64,000 nucleotides of DNA. It comes from Kitasatospora albolonga (GTDB taxonomy: Bacteria; Actinomycetota; Actinomycetes; Streptomycetales; Streptomycetaceae). Below, piece after piece: positions 35,504 through 43,727 of the stretch. Position numbers and translations under genes: made by a program. The stretch lies in NCBI GenBank assembly GCA_002082585.1, contig CP020563.1:2164001-2228000 (forward strand), given 5' to 3'. Position 1 is the first letter of the stretch; every line of letters starts with the position of its first letter. Under the pieces are notes generated by a model. It saw only the letters and a list, made by a program, of their open reading frames with translations. It was not told the DNA's origin and ran no database searches.

Positions 35504-37000
35504 TTACACATCTTCTTGACGGTCCAGCACGGAGGCGAGCGCCTGCTCGAACCCGGACTCGGCGGCTCCGGCCGTCGGGTCCTGCTGCCGTACGTCGATG
35601 ACGTGACCGGTCAGCGCGGAGAGCAGCACGTCCAGCGAGGTGCGCGCCACGGCCTCCGAGGAGAGCAGCGAGCCCTCCGGCTCCTGGCCGAACGCCTTGG
35701 TCCGCATCGGTGTCGCGGTGCGCTCCGGGTTGACGCAGTTGACCCGGATGCCCTCACCGGCCCACTCGTCGGCGAGCGCCTGGGTGAGGTTGACCATGGC
35801 GGCCTTGGTGGAGGAGTAGAGGCTGTACTCGGCGCGGCCCCGGGTGTAGCTGCTGGAGGTGTAGAGCAGCAGCTGGCCCTGGGTCTCGGCGAGGTACTTG
35901 TAGGAGGCGCGGGCGATCTGGACGGGGGCGAGGTAGTTGACGCTCAGTGCTTCCTCGATCGTCGCGTTGTCCGTCTCGGCCAGCTTGCCGATGCGCAGGA
36001 CGCCCGCCGTGTTGATGACGTAGTCGATGCGGCCGGTCTCGCCGTACGCCTTCGAGAGCGCCTCCTCGACGTGGACCGGGTTCTCCACGTGAGTGCCGGT
36101 GGTGGAGCGGCCCAGGGCGTAGACGCTCGCGCCGTAGCTCTCGGCCAGGGTCGCGATGTCGGCGCCGATGCCGTACGAGCCGCCGAAGACGACGAGGGTC
36201 TTGCCGGAGAGCAGCTCGCGGTAGGCGGCCTCGTCGGCCTGGCGCGGGGCGGCGGTGGAGGCGAGCTGGAAGAGCTTGTCGGTGATGAAGACGTCGACCG
36301 GCTGGGTGACCTTCATGTTGTACTCGTCGCCCGCGACCACGTAGATCGGCACGTCGGGGAGGTACTTGAGGACCACCGAACAGTCGTCGGTCGCCTGGAA
36401 GTTGGGGTCTCCGGCCGCGATCCCGTACGCCTTGCGGATCGTGGAGAGCTTGAACGCCTGCGGGGTCTGGCCGCGGCGCAGCCGGGAGCGGTCGGGGACC
36501 TCGGTGATGAACTCCCCGTCCTCGCCGTGGGTGCGGGTCACGATGATCGTGTCGGCGGACGGGATCGCGACGTCGACGGCCTGGTAGCGGTCGAGGGCGT
36601 CGACACAGTCCTTGATCACACGCTGTGACAGCAGGGGGCGCACCGCGTCGTGGAAGAGGACGTTGCGGTCCTCACCCTCGGCCAGGCCCTCGCCGAGGGC
36701 CGCGATGGCGCGCTCGGTGGTCTCGTTGCGGGTGGAGCCGCCCTCGATGATCCGGGTGACCTTGGTCAGTCCGGCCTTGGCGACGATCTTCTCGACATCG
36801 GGCACGAACCCGGGCGCCATCAGCACGATGACGTCGTCGATGTCCTCGGCGTTCTCGAAGATGGTCAGCGTGTGCTCGATGACGGCCTTGCCGGCGATCT
36901 TCAGGAGCTGCTTGGGGATCGACAGTCCCACGCGCTGTCCGGTACCACCGGCGAGTACGACCGCTGTGGTCCGGGGCTTGGCTTCGTGCGGCACAGACAC
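35504..37000 (-). CDS. fused IspD-like cytidylyltransferase and SDR reductase (CDP-ribitol synthesis, Bcs1/TarI-TarJ type)
   Basis: 498 residues. Residues 1-240: IspD/TarI-type nucleotidyltransferase with VVLAGGTGQRVGLSIPKQ, NVLFHDAVRPLLS and RRGQTPQAFKL. Residues 255-498: short-chain dehydrogenase with VVFGGSYGIGADIA (cofactor loop), NTAGVL and the catalytic YSLYSSTKAA (YxxxK). The same domain order occurs in Haemophilus Bcs1, which reduces ribulose 5-phosphate and activates the product to CDP-ribitol, so that is the expected function; a different polyol is possible. GTG at 37000 follows AAGGTAGGT. It is the first gene of a minus-strand run that continues with the two TagF-like enzymes and a GT2. 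Confidence 0.87.
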   Translation of the reverse strand: MSVPHEAKPRTTAVVLAGGTGQRVGLSIPKQLLKIAGKAVIEHTLTIFENAEDIDDVIVLMAPGFVPDVEKIVAKAGLTKVTRIIEGGSTRNETTERAIAALGEGLAEGEDRNVLFHDAVRPLLSQRVIKDCVDALDRYQAVDVAIPSADTIIVTRTHGEDGEFITEVPDRSRLRRGQTPQAFKLSTIRKAYGIAAGDPNFQATDDCSVVLKYLPDVPIYVVAGDEYNMKVTQPVDVFITDKLFQLASTAAPRQADEAAYRELLSGKTLVVFGGSYGIGADIATLAESYGASVYALGRSTTGTHVENPVHVEEALSKAYGETGRIDYVINTAGVLRIGKLAETDNATIEEALSVNYLAPVQIARASYKYLAETQGQLLLYTSSSYTRGRAEYSLYSSTKAAMVNLTQALADEWAGEGIRVNCVNPERTATPMRTKAFGQEPEGSLLSSEAVARTSLDVLLSALTGHVIDVRQQDPTAGAAESGFEQALASVLDRQEDV

Positions 37001-37250
37001 AGACGACCTACCTTGCTATGACGGAGGAACAGTGTGATGGTCGCACTCTCCGTGACCGTCTCGCAAGGTGGACTTCGTCCGTCGATCGCCCTTCGGAAAC
37101 CCGCAGTTCACCGTCTGGCCAGGGAGGTTGGGCGGTGCGGCGCCGGTACGCGGGGTGACCGAATCCACAGAGACGTTGCGTAATCGGCACATCCGCAGCA
37201 CGTGCACCCGGTGTGACCGGCCGGAACGGCCGCTGCCCGGCCCGAGGCTA
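37001..37250. other. promoter region of the polyol-phosphate operon
   Basis: Between the obg terminator and the start of the CDP-ribitol-type gene there is no gene. A lower-GC patch at 37155-37195 (minus strand GATTACGCAACG) is the likeliest promoter area, but I could not fix -35/-10 elements. Confidence 0.4.
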
Positions 37251-37287
37251 CCGGACGGCCGGCTCCATGTGGAGCCGGGCGGTCCGG
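37251..37287 (-). terminator. hairpin terminator of obg
   Basis: CCGGCTCCA-TG-TGGAGCCGG forms a perfect 9-bp core (37259-37278), extended by imperfect pairing of CCGGAC with GTCCGG further out. It is 24 bases past the obg stop. Confidence 0.75.
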
Positions 37288-37310
37288 TCCGGGCGCCCTC
37301 GGGCCCCTCC

Positions 37311-38747
37311 CTAGAAGGGGTCGAACTCGTCGTACGCCTTCTCCGCGTCGTCGCGCTGGGCGTCGCGTTCCCGGCGGCGCTGGGCGGCGGGGCGCGGCTC
37401 CTCCAGGCGGTGGTCCTCGCCGCGCCGGCCGAGCATCTCGGCACCGGCGCTGACGGTCGGCTCCCAGTCGAAGACGACCGCGTTGTCCTCGGGCCCGATG
37501 GCGACCCCGTCACCGGCCCGCGCACCGGCCTTGACCAGCTCGTCCTCGACGCCGAGGCGGTTGAGCCGGTCCGCGAGGTAGCCGACGGCCTCGTCGTTGT
37601 TGAAGTCGGTCTGGCGCACCCAGCGCTCGGGCTTCTCGCCCCGTACGCGGTAGAGGCCCTCGCCCTCCGCGGTGACCGTGAAGCCCGCGTCGTCCACGGC
37701 CTTGGGGCGGATGACGATCCGGGTCGCCTCCTCCTTCGGCTTGGTGGCGCGCGCCTCCGCGATGATCCCGGCGAGCGCGAAGCTCAGCTCCTTGAGGCCC
37801 TTGTGCGCGATGGCGGAGACCTCGAAGACCTGGTAGCCGCGGGCCTCCAGGTCGGGGCGGATCATGTCGGCGAGGTCCTGGCCGTCGGGGATGTCGACCT
37901 TGTTCAGGGCGACGATGCGGGGCCGGTCGTCCAGGCCGCCGTACTGGCGCAGCTCCTCCTCGATGATGTCGAGGTCGGAGACGGGGTCGCGGTCGGACTC
38001 CAGCGTCGCGGTGTCCAGGACGTGTACGAGCACCGAGCAGCGCTCGACGTGGCGCAGGAACTCCAGGCCGAGGCCCTTGCCCTGGCTGGCGCCGGGGATG
38101 AGGCCCGGGACGTCGGCGATGGTGTAGACGGTCGAGCCCGCGGTGACGACGCCGAGGTTCGGGACGAGCGTGGTGAAGGGGTAGTCCGCGATCTTCGGCT
38201 TGGCGGCGGAGAGGACCGAGATCAGCGAGGACTTGCCCGCGCTCGGGTATCCCACGAGGGCCACGTCGGCGACGGTCTTGAGCTCCAGGACGATGTCCCG
38301 GCTCTCCCCCGGCTCACCGAGCAGCGCGAACCCGGGGGCCTTGCGGCGGGCGGAGGCCAGCGCCGCGTTGCCGAGGCCGCCGCGACCGCCCTGACCGGCG
38401 ACGAAGGTGGTGCCCTGGCCGACGAGGTCGGCGAGCACGTTCCCGGCCTTGTCGAGGACGACGGTGCCGTCGGGGACGGGCAGGACCAGGTCCTGGCCGT
38501 CCTTGCCGGAACGGTTGTCACCGGCGCCGGGCTGGCCGTTGGTGGCCTTGCGGTGGGGGCTGTGGTGGTAGTCCAGCAGCGTGGTCACGGACTGCTCGAC
38601 GACGAGGATCACATCGCCGCCCCGTCCGCCGTTGCCCCCGTCGGGGCCGCCCAGCGGCTTGAACTTCTCACGGTGTACGGAGGCGCAGCCGTGGCCTCCG
38701 TTACCCGCGGCGGCATGCAGCTCGACGCGGTCCACGAAGGTGGTCAT
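37311..38747 (-). CDS. obg: Obg GTPase
   Basis: 478 residues, normal for actinobacterial Obg. The glycine-rich Obg fold ([30 protein letters not shown]) is followed by the G domain with [11 protein letters not shown] (G1), [10 protein letters not shown] (G3) and ALNKVDIPD (G4), then the OCT domain and an acidic/basic tail [12 protein letters not shown]. Obg acts in 50S assembly and in Streptomyces is linked to the onset of aerial growth. ATG at 38747 has TGGAGG upstream. It follows rplU-rpmA in the usual order, with a terminator hairpin between rpmA and obg. Confidence 0.96.
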   Translation of the reverse strand: MTTFVDRVELHAAAGNGGHGCASVHREKFKPLGGPDGGNGGRGGDVILVVEQSVTTLLDYHHSPHRKATNGQPGAGDNRSGKDGQDLVLPVPDGTVVLDKAGNVLADLVGQGTTFVAGQGGRGGLGNAALASARRKAPGFALLGEPGESRDIVLELKTVADVALVGYPSAGKSSLISVLSAAKPKIADYPFTTLVPNLGVVTAGSTVYTIADVPGLIPGASQGKGLGLEFLRHVERCSVLVHVLDTATLESDRDPVSDLDIIEEELRQYGGLDDRPRIVALNKVDIPDGQDLADMIRPDLEARGYQVFEVSAIAHKGLKELSFALAGIIAEARATKPKEEATRIVIRPKAVDDAGFTVTAEGEGLYRVRGEKPERWVRQTDFNNDEAVGYLADRLNRLGVEDELVKAGARAGDGVAIGPEDNAVVFDWEPTVSAGAEMLGRRGEDHRLEEPRPAAQRRRERDAQRDDAEKAYDEFDPF

Positions 38748-38814
38748 GGTGGGTGCCTCCAGATAACAGGTGCAGGTACAGCGGAAAAAGCGGAATTGTC
38801 TCTGTCGTAACACG

Positions 38815-38867
38815 CCGAGGGCGGACCCGCTTCCCCGTTCGCCGGGAAAGCTGAGATCCGCCCTCGG
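38815..38867 (-). terminator. hairpin between rpmA and obg
   Basis: CCGAGGGCGGA (38815-38825) and TCCGCCCTCGG (38857-38867) are exact complements with smaller pairing inside. It ends or attenuates the ribosomal protein transcript, letting obg be expressed from its own promoter. Confidence 0.8.
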
Positions 38868-38906
38868 AAGGTGCTGTGTGCCGTTCTGCGCGCGCTGAGG
38901 AAGAAC

Positions 38907-39164
38907 TCAGACGGCGAGCGGAACGATGTTCACGACCTTGCGGCCGCGGTGCGTACCGAACTCCACCGCACCGGCGGTCAGCGCGAACAGCGTGTCGTCG
39001 CCGCCACGGCCGACGCCCGTGCCCGGGTGGAAGTGGGTGCCGCGCTGGCGGACCAGGATCTCACCGGCGTTGACGGCCTGACCGCCGAAGCGCTTCACGC
39101 CGAGCCGCTGAGCATTGGAATCGCGCCCGTTCCGAGTGGACGATGCGCCCTTCTTGTGTGCCAT
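38907..39164 (-). CDS. rpmA: 50S ribosomal protein bL27
   Basis: 85 residues: [44 protein letters not shown], ending VNIVPLAV, full-length bL27. Its N-terminal tail reaches the peptidyl-transferase centre. ATG at 39164, 14 bases after the rplU stop, so co-transcribed with it. Confidence 0.98.
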   Translation of the reverse strand: MAHKKGASSTRNGRDSNAQRLGVKRFGGQAVNAGEILVRQRGTHFHPGTGVGRGGDDTLFALTAGAVEFGTHRGRKVVNIVPLAV

Positions 39165-39178
39165 GTGTTCTCAGTCCC

Positions 39179-39499
39179 TTACTTCGCAGCCGCGGGGATA
39201 CCGGTGACCTTGATCGCCGTGTACTGCTGGCGGTGACCCTGGCGACGGCGGTAGCCGGTCTTGTTCTTGTAGCGAAGGATGTCGATCTTCGCGCCCTTGT
39301 GGTGGTCCACGACCTCGGCCGTGACCTTGATGCCGTCCAGCACCCACGGGTCGCTGGTGACCGAGTCACCGTCGACAACGAGCAGGGTCGAGAGCTCGAC
39401 CGTGTCGCCAACCTTGGCAGTGGAAATCTTGTCAACCTCAACGATGTCGCCGACAGCAACCTTGTGCTGGCGACCACCGCTGCGCACGATGGCGTACAC
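39179..39499 (-). CDS. rplU: 50S ribosomal protein bL21
   Basis: 106 residues, [22 protein letters not shown] to [11 protein letters not shown], full-length bL21. GTG at 39499 with GAGAGAGA eight bases upstream. The 150 bases upstream on the minus strand contain short GC hairpins (GGGCTCCGGCCC near 39553-39564) that may be a ribosomal leader, but I cannot define one. Confidence 0.97.
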   Translation of the reverse strand: MYAIVRSGGRQHKVAVGDIVEVDKISTAKVGDTVELSTLLVVDGDSVTSDPWVLDGIKVTAEVVDHHKGAKIDILRYKNKTGYRRRQGHRQQYTAIKVTGIPAAAK

Positions 39500-39750
39500 G
39501 CGGATCTCTCTCTCGCTCGGAACGGGTCCCCTGATGCCAGCCGCTCGCACGGGCCGGAGCCCGGGACGATCCGGAAGGATGAGCGGCCTCTCCTGGCGGA
39601 CGGCGCGAACACCGACCGTGACCGGGAGGGATGTGCTCAGGGGCAGGTGTGCATGGAAAACACACCGAGGGTCAAGGTTACGGGGCGGGGGTGTGGGGGT
39701 CAAACCGGGGTGGAGTGCCGCCGCGACCGGGCCCTTCAGCTACCCGAAGG

Positions 39751-39769
39751 GGCCGCCGCGGAGGCGGCC
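39751..39769 (-). terminator. hairpin after the secreted-protein gene
   Basis: GGCCGCC (39751-39757) and GGCGGCC (39763-39769) pair across five bases, 24 bases past the stop at 39793. Confidence 0.6.
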
Positions 39770-39792
39770 GGGACTCCTCGGCCCGCCGACAA

Positions 39793-40257
39793 CTACCCGG
39801 GAATCCAGTAATTGGCCATGAGGGTCTCACTGGGATTCTCATTCACGCCGTTCATGTAAAGCTCACCCCAGCCGTAATTATTTCCGACCTTGCCCGATGA
39901 GCTTTTCCCGTAGCAGGCGGTGAGCGCACCCGCCGAAAGGTTGCTGTCGTGGCAGTAGGCGAACGTGTTCGGGTTCCAGCCCGCATGCACACGCCCGTAT
40001 ATTTCAATGTCCACGCTGGCGTTGTTCCTCACCAGCATGACCGGCTGCATGTTCTTTCCGCTTCCACGGATGATGCAGGTCTGAAAGATGACGTTCTTCG
40101 ACTTCCAGTGATTCGTCGTGGGGCCGCATGTGTAATCTGACGTGGGCACCCACTTCTGCCAGAAGGGCCATGCGGCGGCCGGAGTCACCGTCAACAGCGA
40201 GGCTGCTGCGACAACACCGGCTACAGTCGCGGCTCGGACCATTCGACGCGGAACCAT
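39793..40257 (-). CDS. small secreted protein of unknown function, four cysteines
   Basis: 154 residues. A Sec signal peptide (basic MVPRRMVRAA, hydrophobic core GVVAAASLLTV, cleavage after PAAA) is followed by about 125 residues with C in DYTCGPTT, FQTCIIRG, FAYCHDS and TACYGK, consistent with two disulfides. The mature part is rich in Asn, Gly, Tyr and Trp. ATG at 40257 has a strong AGGGGG. Codon use is less GC-biased than in neighbours (ATA, TTT, GTT), suggesting later acquisition. It sits between rplU and the plus-strand sugar operon. No family recognised. Confidence 0.75.
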   Translation of the reverse strand: MVPRRMVRAATVAGVVAAASLLTVTPAAAWPFWQKWVPTSDYTCGPTTNHWKSKNVIFQTCIIRGSGKNMQPVMLVRNNASVDIEIYGRVHAGWNPNTFAYCHDSNLSAGALTACYGKSSSGKVGNNYGWGELYMNGVNENPSETLMANYWIPG

Positions 40258-40601
40258 TGATATCCCCCTGTGAAGTTCGCGGTCACTCGACCTGCCGGGA
40301 TACTACACAGAAATCTCGAGGGCTCACCTGAATCAATCCCGCAAATGCCGCATAATCTACTTTTCTTGCGAGATAATCGACGTCGCTCTCCAGCCGATCG
40401 AAAAAACGGCAGGCCCGGTGGATGCTCTCCACAGCAGCGTCCGAGCACTGCGGAGGACAAAATAAGGCGCATACCGGGATCTGCACGGACCACGCCGCCG
40501 GCAGAAGTCCGGCCGTCTTGCGGAGTCGACCGGGGAACTGGCCCTTCACGTGGATGCCCTAGGATTTCCCAACGATCCGTTCCCCATGGAAGGCGCAGAG
40601 C
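40258..40601. other. AT-richer divergent promoter region before the sugar operon
   Basis: 344 bases between the secreted-protein gene and the acetyltransferase gene, with a relatively AT-rich core at 40335-40400 (TAATCTACTTTTCTTGCGAGATAAT). It should carry promoters both ways; GATAAT near 40370 is a candidate -10 for the plus-strand operon. A minus-strand frame 40283-40549 is open but has weak codon bias and a TTA codon, and I do not call it. Confidence 0.45.
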
Positions 40602-41204
40602 GTGAACTACAGGGTCCAGCCCACCGCCCAGGTCGACGAGACCGCCGAGATCGGCGCGGGCAGCAGCGTCTGGGAGCTGGCGCAGATCCGTGAGGGGGCG
40701 AGGCTCGGCGAGGGCTGCGTCGTGGGCCGGGGCGCGTACGTCGGTACCGGGGTCCGCATCGGCAACAACGTCAAGCTGCAGAATTACGCCCTCGTCTACG
40801 AGCCCGCCGAGCTCGGCGACGGCGTCTTCGTCGGCCCCGCGGTCGTCCTCACCAACGACCACAACCCGCGCTCGGTGGACCCCGAGGGCAAGCAGAAGCG
40901 CGGCGGCGACTGGGAGGCCGTGGGCGTCCAGGTCGCCGAGGGCGCGTCGCTCGGCGCCCGGTCCGTCTGTGTGGCCCCGGTGCGGATCGGCCGGTGGGCG
41001 ATGGTCGCGGCGGGCGCGGTGGTGACCAAGGATGTCCCCGACTTCGCCCTGGTCGTCGGCGTACCGGCCCGGCAGATCGGCTGGGTGGGCCACAGCGGCG
41101 TACGCCTGGTGGCCCGCGAGGGGGAGCCAGGCGGGTGGGAGTGCCCGCAGAGCGGTGCCGTGTACGAGGAGAAGGACGGCGCCCTCACCGAGCGGGCGGG
41201 CTGA
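40602..41204 (+). CDS. left-handed beta-helix N-acetyltransferase, WbpD-like
   Basis: 200 residues of hexapeptide repeats (ETAEIGAGSSVWELAQI, GVRIGNNVKLQNYALVY, FVGPAVVLTNDHNPR, GASLGARSVCVAPVRIG, WAMVAAGAVVTKDVPDFALVVGVPARQIGWV). The overall pattern and the DFALVVGVPARQIGWVGHSG ending match WbpD/WlbB enzymes that acetylate the 3-amino group of UDP-2-acetamido-3-amino-uronic acid. GTG at 40602 with GGAAGGCG upstream. First gene of the plus-strand operon with the acyltransferase and the 2-epimerase; its likely substrate would be produced by the dehydrogenase, oxidoreductase and aminotransferase of the 45313-50359 genes. Confidence 0.87.
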   Translation: MNYRVQPTAQVDETAEIGAGSSVWELAQIREGARLGEGCVVGRGAYVGTGVRIGNNVKLQNYALVYEPAELGDGVFVGPAVVLTNDHNPRSVDPEGKQKRGGDWEAVGVQVAEGASLGARSVCVAPVRIGRWAMVAAGAVVTKDVPDFALVVGVPARQIGWVGHSGVRLVAREGEPGGWECPQSGAVYEEKDGALTERAG

Positions 41205-41208
41205 CGCC

Positions 41209-41313
41209 ATGACCGTACGACGGGACTCCACCGCCACGCTCGTGACGCCGCTCCCCCCGAAGCTTCTGAGCCGACAGCTCATACGCCGGCTCAGAGAAGC
41301 CAGAGAAGGATGA
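41209..41313 (+). CDS. possible 34-residue coupling peptide
   Basis: ATG at 41209 reads MTVRRDSTATL to RRLREAREG and stops at TGA 41311-41313, overlapping an ATG at 41310 as ATGA. It fills the gap between the acetyltransferase and acyltransferase genes and contains an inverted repeat. It may be a short leader whose translation couples the next gene, or chance. Confidence 0.3.
   Translation: MTVRRDSTATLVTPLPPKLLSRQLIRRLREAREG
41262..41300 (+). promoter_or_regulatory. hairpin upstream of the acyltransferase start
   Basis: CTGAGCCG (41266-41273) pairs with CGGCTCAG (41287-41294), extended by GCTT with AAGC. It lies just before the ATG choices at 41310 and 41325 and could control translation of the acyltransferase. 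Confidence 0.5.
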
Positions 41314-41324
41314 GGACGACGCCG

Positions 41325-42536
41325 ATGGCGAAGGGCCCCCTGCCGGAGGCCGGGCACTCGCGGCTGGACTCCCTTACCGGACTGCGTTTCTGGGCGGCGC
41401 TGGCCGTCGTGTTCTACCACCTGTCGCGGCAGGGCGGTGAGCTCCCCTGGATCAGCGATATCACCTGGTACGGGCGGAGCGGGGTGACCTTCTTCTTCAT
41501 CCTCTCCGGGTTCGTGCTGGCGTGGACGTACGACGGCAAGTCCGTGCCGGTCGTCGTCTTCCTCTGGCGCCGGTTCGCCCGGATCTGGCCGCTGCTCGCC
41601 GTCTCGACGGTGGCCTCCATCGCCGTGTGGCGGGCCCTCGGCACCGACATATCGCTGCGGGGCACCGCCGCCACCCTGGCCCTGGTGAACGCCTGGGTGC
41701 CCGAACGCCCGTATCTCGTGGGCGGGAACCCCGCCGCCTGGTCCCTCAGCGACGAGGCATGGTTCTACCTGCTCTTCCCTCTTCTCATGGCGCTGCCGCT
41801 GATGCGGAGCTCCCGGGGCCGCGTGGGCATCGCCGTCTTCGTGTGCGTCGCCTCCGTGGGCGTCTGGCTGAGCAGCTCCCTGATCAGCGATTCGCTGGTG
41901 CGGCTGTGGGCCATGGACTACTTCCCGCCGACCCGGACGCTCCAGTTCGTCCTGGGCGTCGCCGCCGGGCTGGCCGTCAAGCGGGGCTGGCGACCGCCGG
42001 TCGGGCTGCGCGCCGCCGTCGTACTGGTCGTGGCCTGGCACCTGGTGCTGATCCCGTGGTCGGACGCCGTACCCGACACCCTCTGGTACAGCCCCTACAC
42101 CGCTTCCCAGCTGCTCGCCGCACCGTTCTTCGCGCTCCTGGTCGCGGCGGCGGCGGCCGCCGATGTCGAACGGCGCCGGACCGGCCTCTCCGGGCCCGGC
42201 ATGGTCAGGCTCGGCCAGTGGTCGTTCGCCTGGTACCTGTTCCACGAGATCGTGCTCAGGGCCCTGCTGGGCACCTTCGGCAAACCGGTGGGGCTGCTCG
42301 ACACCGCCACCCTCTGGGGCGCCACGCTGGTGCTGAGTCTGGCGCTGGCCGCGATTGCTTACCATGGCGTGGAACATCCGCTCGAACGGCTGCTCCGTCG
42401 CCGTGGCCCTGGTGGGACCACTCCCGGCGCTCCTGCGGAACAGACCGGGGCGCAGGAGCCCGCGGTCCCGCAGCCGAGCATGCGAAGCCCCTACCCATCT
42501 CATCGTCGGACGACCCAGAAGAAGAGCGTGCAATGA
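41325..42536 (+). CDS. acyltransferase family 3 membrane protein (OafA/YrhL-like)
   Basis: 403 residues with about ten transmembrane helices. Family marks: LDSLTGLRFWAALAVVFYHL at the N-terminus with the catalytic His, VTFFFILSGFVLAW, FLWRRFARIWPLLAV, and AWSLSDEAWFYLLFPLL (the SLxxExxFYL motif). Such proteins O-acetylate or otherwise acylate surface sugars. I chose ATG at 41325 because GAGGA lies eight bases upstream; ATG at 41310 overlaps a preceding short frame and is an alternative. Its stop overlaps the start of the epimerase gene (ATGA). It would decorate the wall polymer made here. Confidence 0.85.
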   Translation: MAKGPLPEAGHSRLDSLTGLRFWAALAVVFYHLSRQGGELPWISDITWYGRSGVTFFFILSGFVLAWTYDGKSVPVVVFLWRRFARIWPLLAVSTVASIAVWRALGTDISLRGTAATLALVNAWVPERPYLVGGNPAAWSLSDEAWFYLLFPLLMALPLMRSSRGRVGIAVFVCVASVGVWLSSSLISDSLVRLWAMDYFPPTRTLQFVLGVAAGLAVKRGWRPPVGLRAAVVLVVAWHLVLIPWSDAVPDTLWYSPYTASQLLAAPFFALLVAAAAAADVERRRTGLSGPGMVRLGQWSFAWYLFHEIVLRALLGTFGKPVGLLDTATLWGATLVLSLALAAIAYHGVEHPLERLLRRRGPGGTTPGAPAEQTGAQEPAVPQPSMRSPYPSHRRTTQKKSVQ

Positions 42537-43627
42537 AAGTCATCAGCATCGTCGGTGCCCGTCCCCAGCTGGTGAAGCTGGCCGCCGTGGCGGCGGCATT
42601 CGCCCAGACCGAGCACCAGCACGTGATCGTCCACACCGGGCAGCACTACGATGCGGACCTCTCGGACGTCTTCTTCTCCGGTCTCGGCATCCCCGACCCG
42701 GACGTGCACCTCGGTGTCGGTTCCGGGAGCCACGGGGTGCAGACCGGGTCGGTGCTCTCCGCGCTCGACCCCGTGCTCGACGCGGAGCAGCCCGACTGGG
42801 TCCTGGTCTACGGCGACACCAACTCCACGATCGCCGGGGCGCTCTCGGCCGTGAAGCAGCACCTTCCGGTCGCGCACCTCGAAGCGGGGCTGCGGTCGTT
42901 CAACCGGCGGATGCCCGAGGAGCACAACCGGGTGCTGACCGACCACTGCGCCGATCTGCTGCTGGCGCCGACCGAGGAGGCCATGCGCCACCTCGCCAAC
43001 GAGGGGCTCGCCGAGCGGTCCGAGCTGGCCGGCGATGTGATGGTGGACATCTGCCTGCGGATCAGGGACGCCGTGCTGGCCGGGGAGCACCCCGCTCCGG
43101 CGCTGCCCGAGGGCATCGACCCCACCCAGCCGTTCCTGCTGGCGACCCTGCACCGCCCGGACAACACGGACGACCCGGAGCGGCTGTCCGCCATTATCGG
43201 GGCGCTGGCCGCGCTGCCGGTGCCGGTGGCGCTGCTGGCGCACCCCCGGCTCATCGCCCGGGCCCAGCAGCACGGCATCGAGCTGGCACAGGGCTCCGTC
43301 CACGTGGGCCGACCGCTGCCGTACGCCGGGCTCGTCGCCGCCGTCCTGGCCTCGTCCGGGGTGGTGACGGACTCCGGCGGGCTCCAGAAGGAGGCGTACC
43401 TGCTGGACCGGGTCTGCACGACGGTCCGGCCGGAGACCGAGTGGGTCGAGACCCTCGAGGACGGCTGGAACCACCTCGTCCCGGACCCGCACACGATGGC
43501 TCCCGCCGACTGGTCGGCGCTGGCCACCCGCCCCGCCCCCGAGGCCCCGCACGGGGCTCCGTACGGCGACGGCACGGCCGCCCAGCGCGTCGTGAAGCTC
43601 ATGGAGCAGGCCATGCGCCGCGCCTGA
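42533..43627 (+). CDS. UDP-HexNAc 2-epimerase (WecB/WbpI-type)
   Basis: 364 residues. Non-hydrolysing epimerase hallmarks: SIVGARPQLVKLAAV, VHTGQHYD, VYGDTNSTIAGA, HLEAGLRSFNRRMPEEHNRVLTDH, LLATLHRPDN, and VTDSGGLQKEAYLL. It inverts C2 of a UDP-2-acetamido sugar. Because the operon also has a WbpD-like acetyltransferase, and the opposite operon has a dehydrogenase, oxidoreductase and aminotransferase, the diacetamido-uronic acid epimerase WbpI is the better match than plain WecB; this is inference from context. ATG at 42533 overlaps the preceding stop. Slightly divergent C-terminus ends in a disordered stretch. Confidence 0.88.
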   Translation: MKVISIVGARPQLVKLAAVAAAFAQTEHQHVIVHTGQHYDADLSDVFFSGLGIPDPDVHLGVGSGSHGVQTGSVLSALDPVLDAEQPDWVLVYGDTNSTIAGALSAVKQHLPVAHLEAGLRSFNRRMPEEHNRVLTDHCADLLLAPTEEAMRHLANEGLAERSELAGDVMVDICLRIRDAVLAGEHPAPALPEGIDPTQPFLLATLHRPDNTDDPERLSAIIGALAALPVPVALLAHPRLIARAQQHGIELAQGSVHVGRPLPYAGLVAAVLASSGVVTDSGGLQKEAYLLDRVCTTVRPETEWVETLEDGWNHLVPDPHTMAPADWSALATRPAPEAPHGAPYGDGTAAQRVVKLMEQAMRRA

Positions 43628-43640
43628 CGCCGTGAAACCG

Positions 43641-43678
43641 CCGAAGGGCTCATCCGCCGTCGCGGGTGAGCCCTTCGG
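43641..43678. terminator. bidirectional hairpin between convergent genes
   Basis: CCGAAGGGCTCATC (43641-43654) pairs with GGTGAGCCCTTCGG (43665-43678), 14 bp with one wobble, between the epimerase stop and the GT4 stop. Confidence 0.88.
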
Positions 43679-43727
43679 TGTTCGGGGAAGTCCCCGGGCC
43701 GGCCGGGGAGACCGGCCGGCGCGGTGA

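Noticed and set aside
40283..40549. An 88-codon minus-strand frame upstream of the secreted protein gene
   Set aside because: Weak codon bias, a TTA codon, no ribosome-binding site and no motif; the region is needed for divergent promoters.
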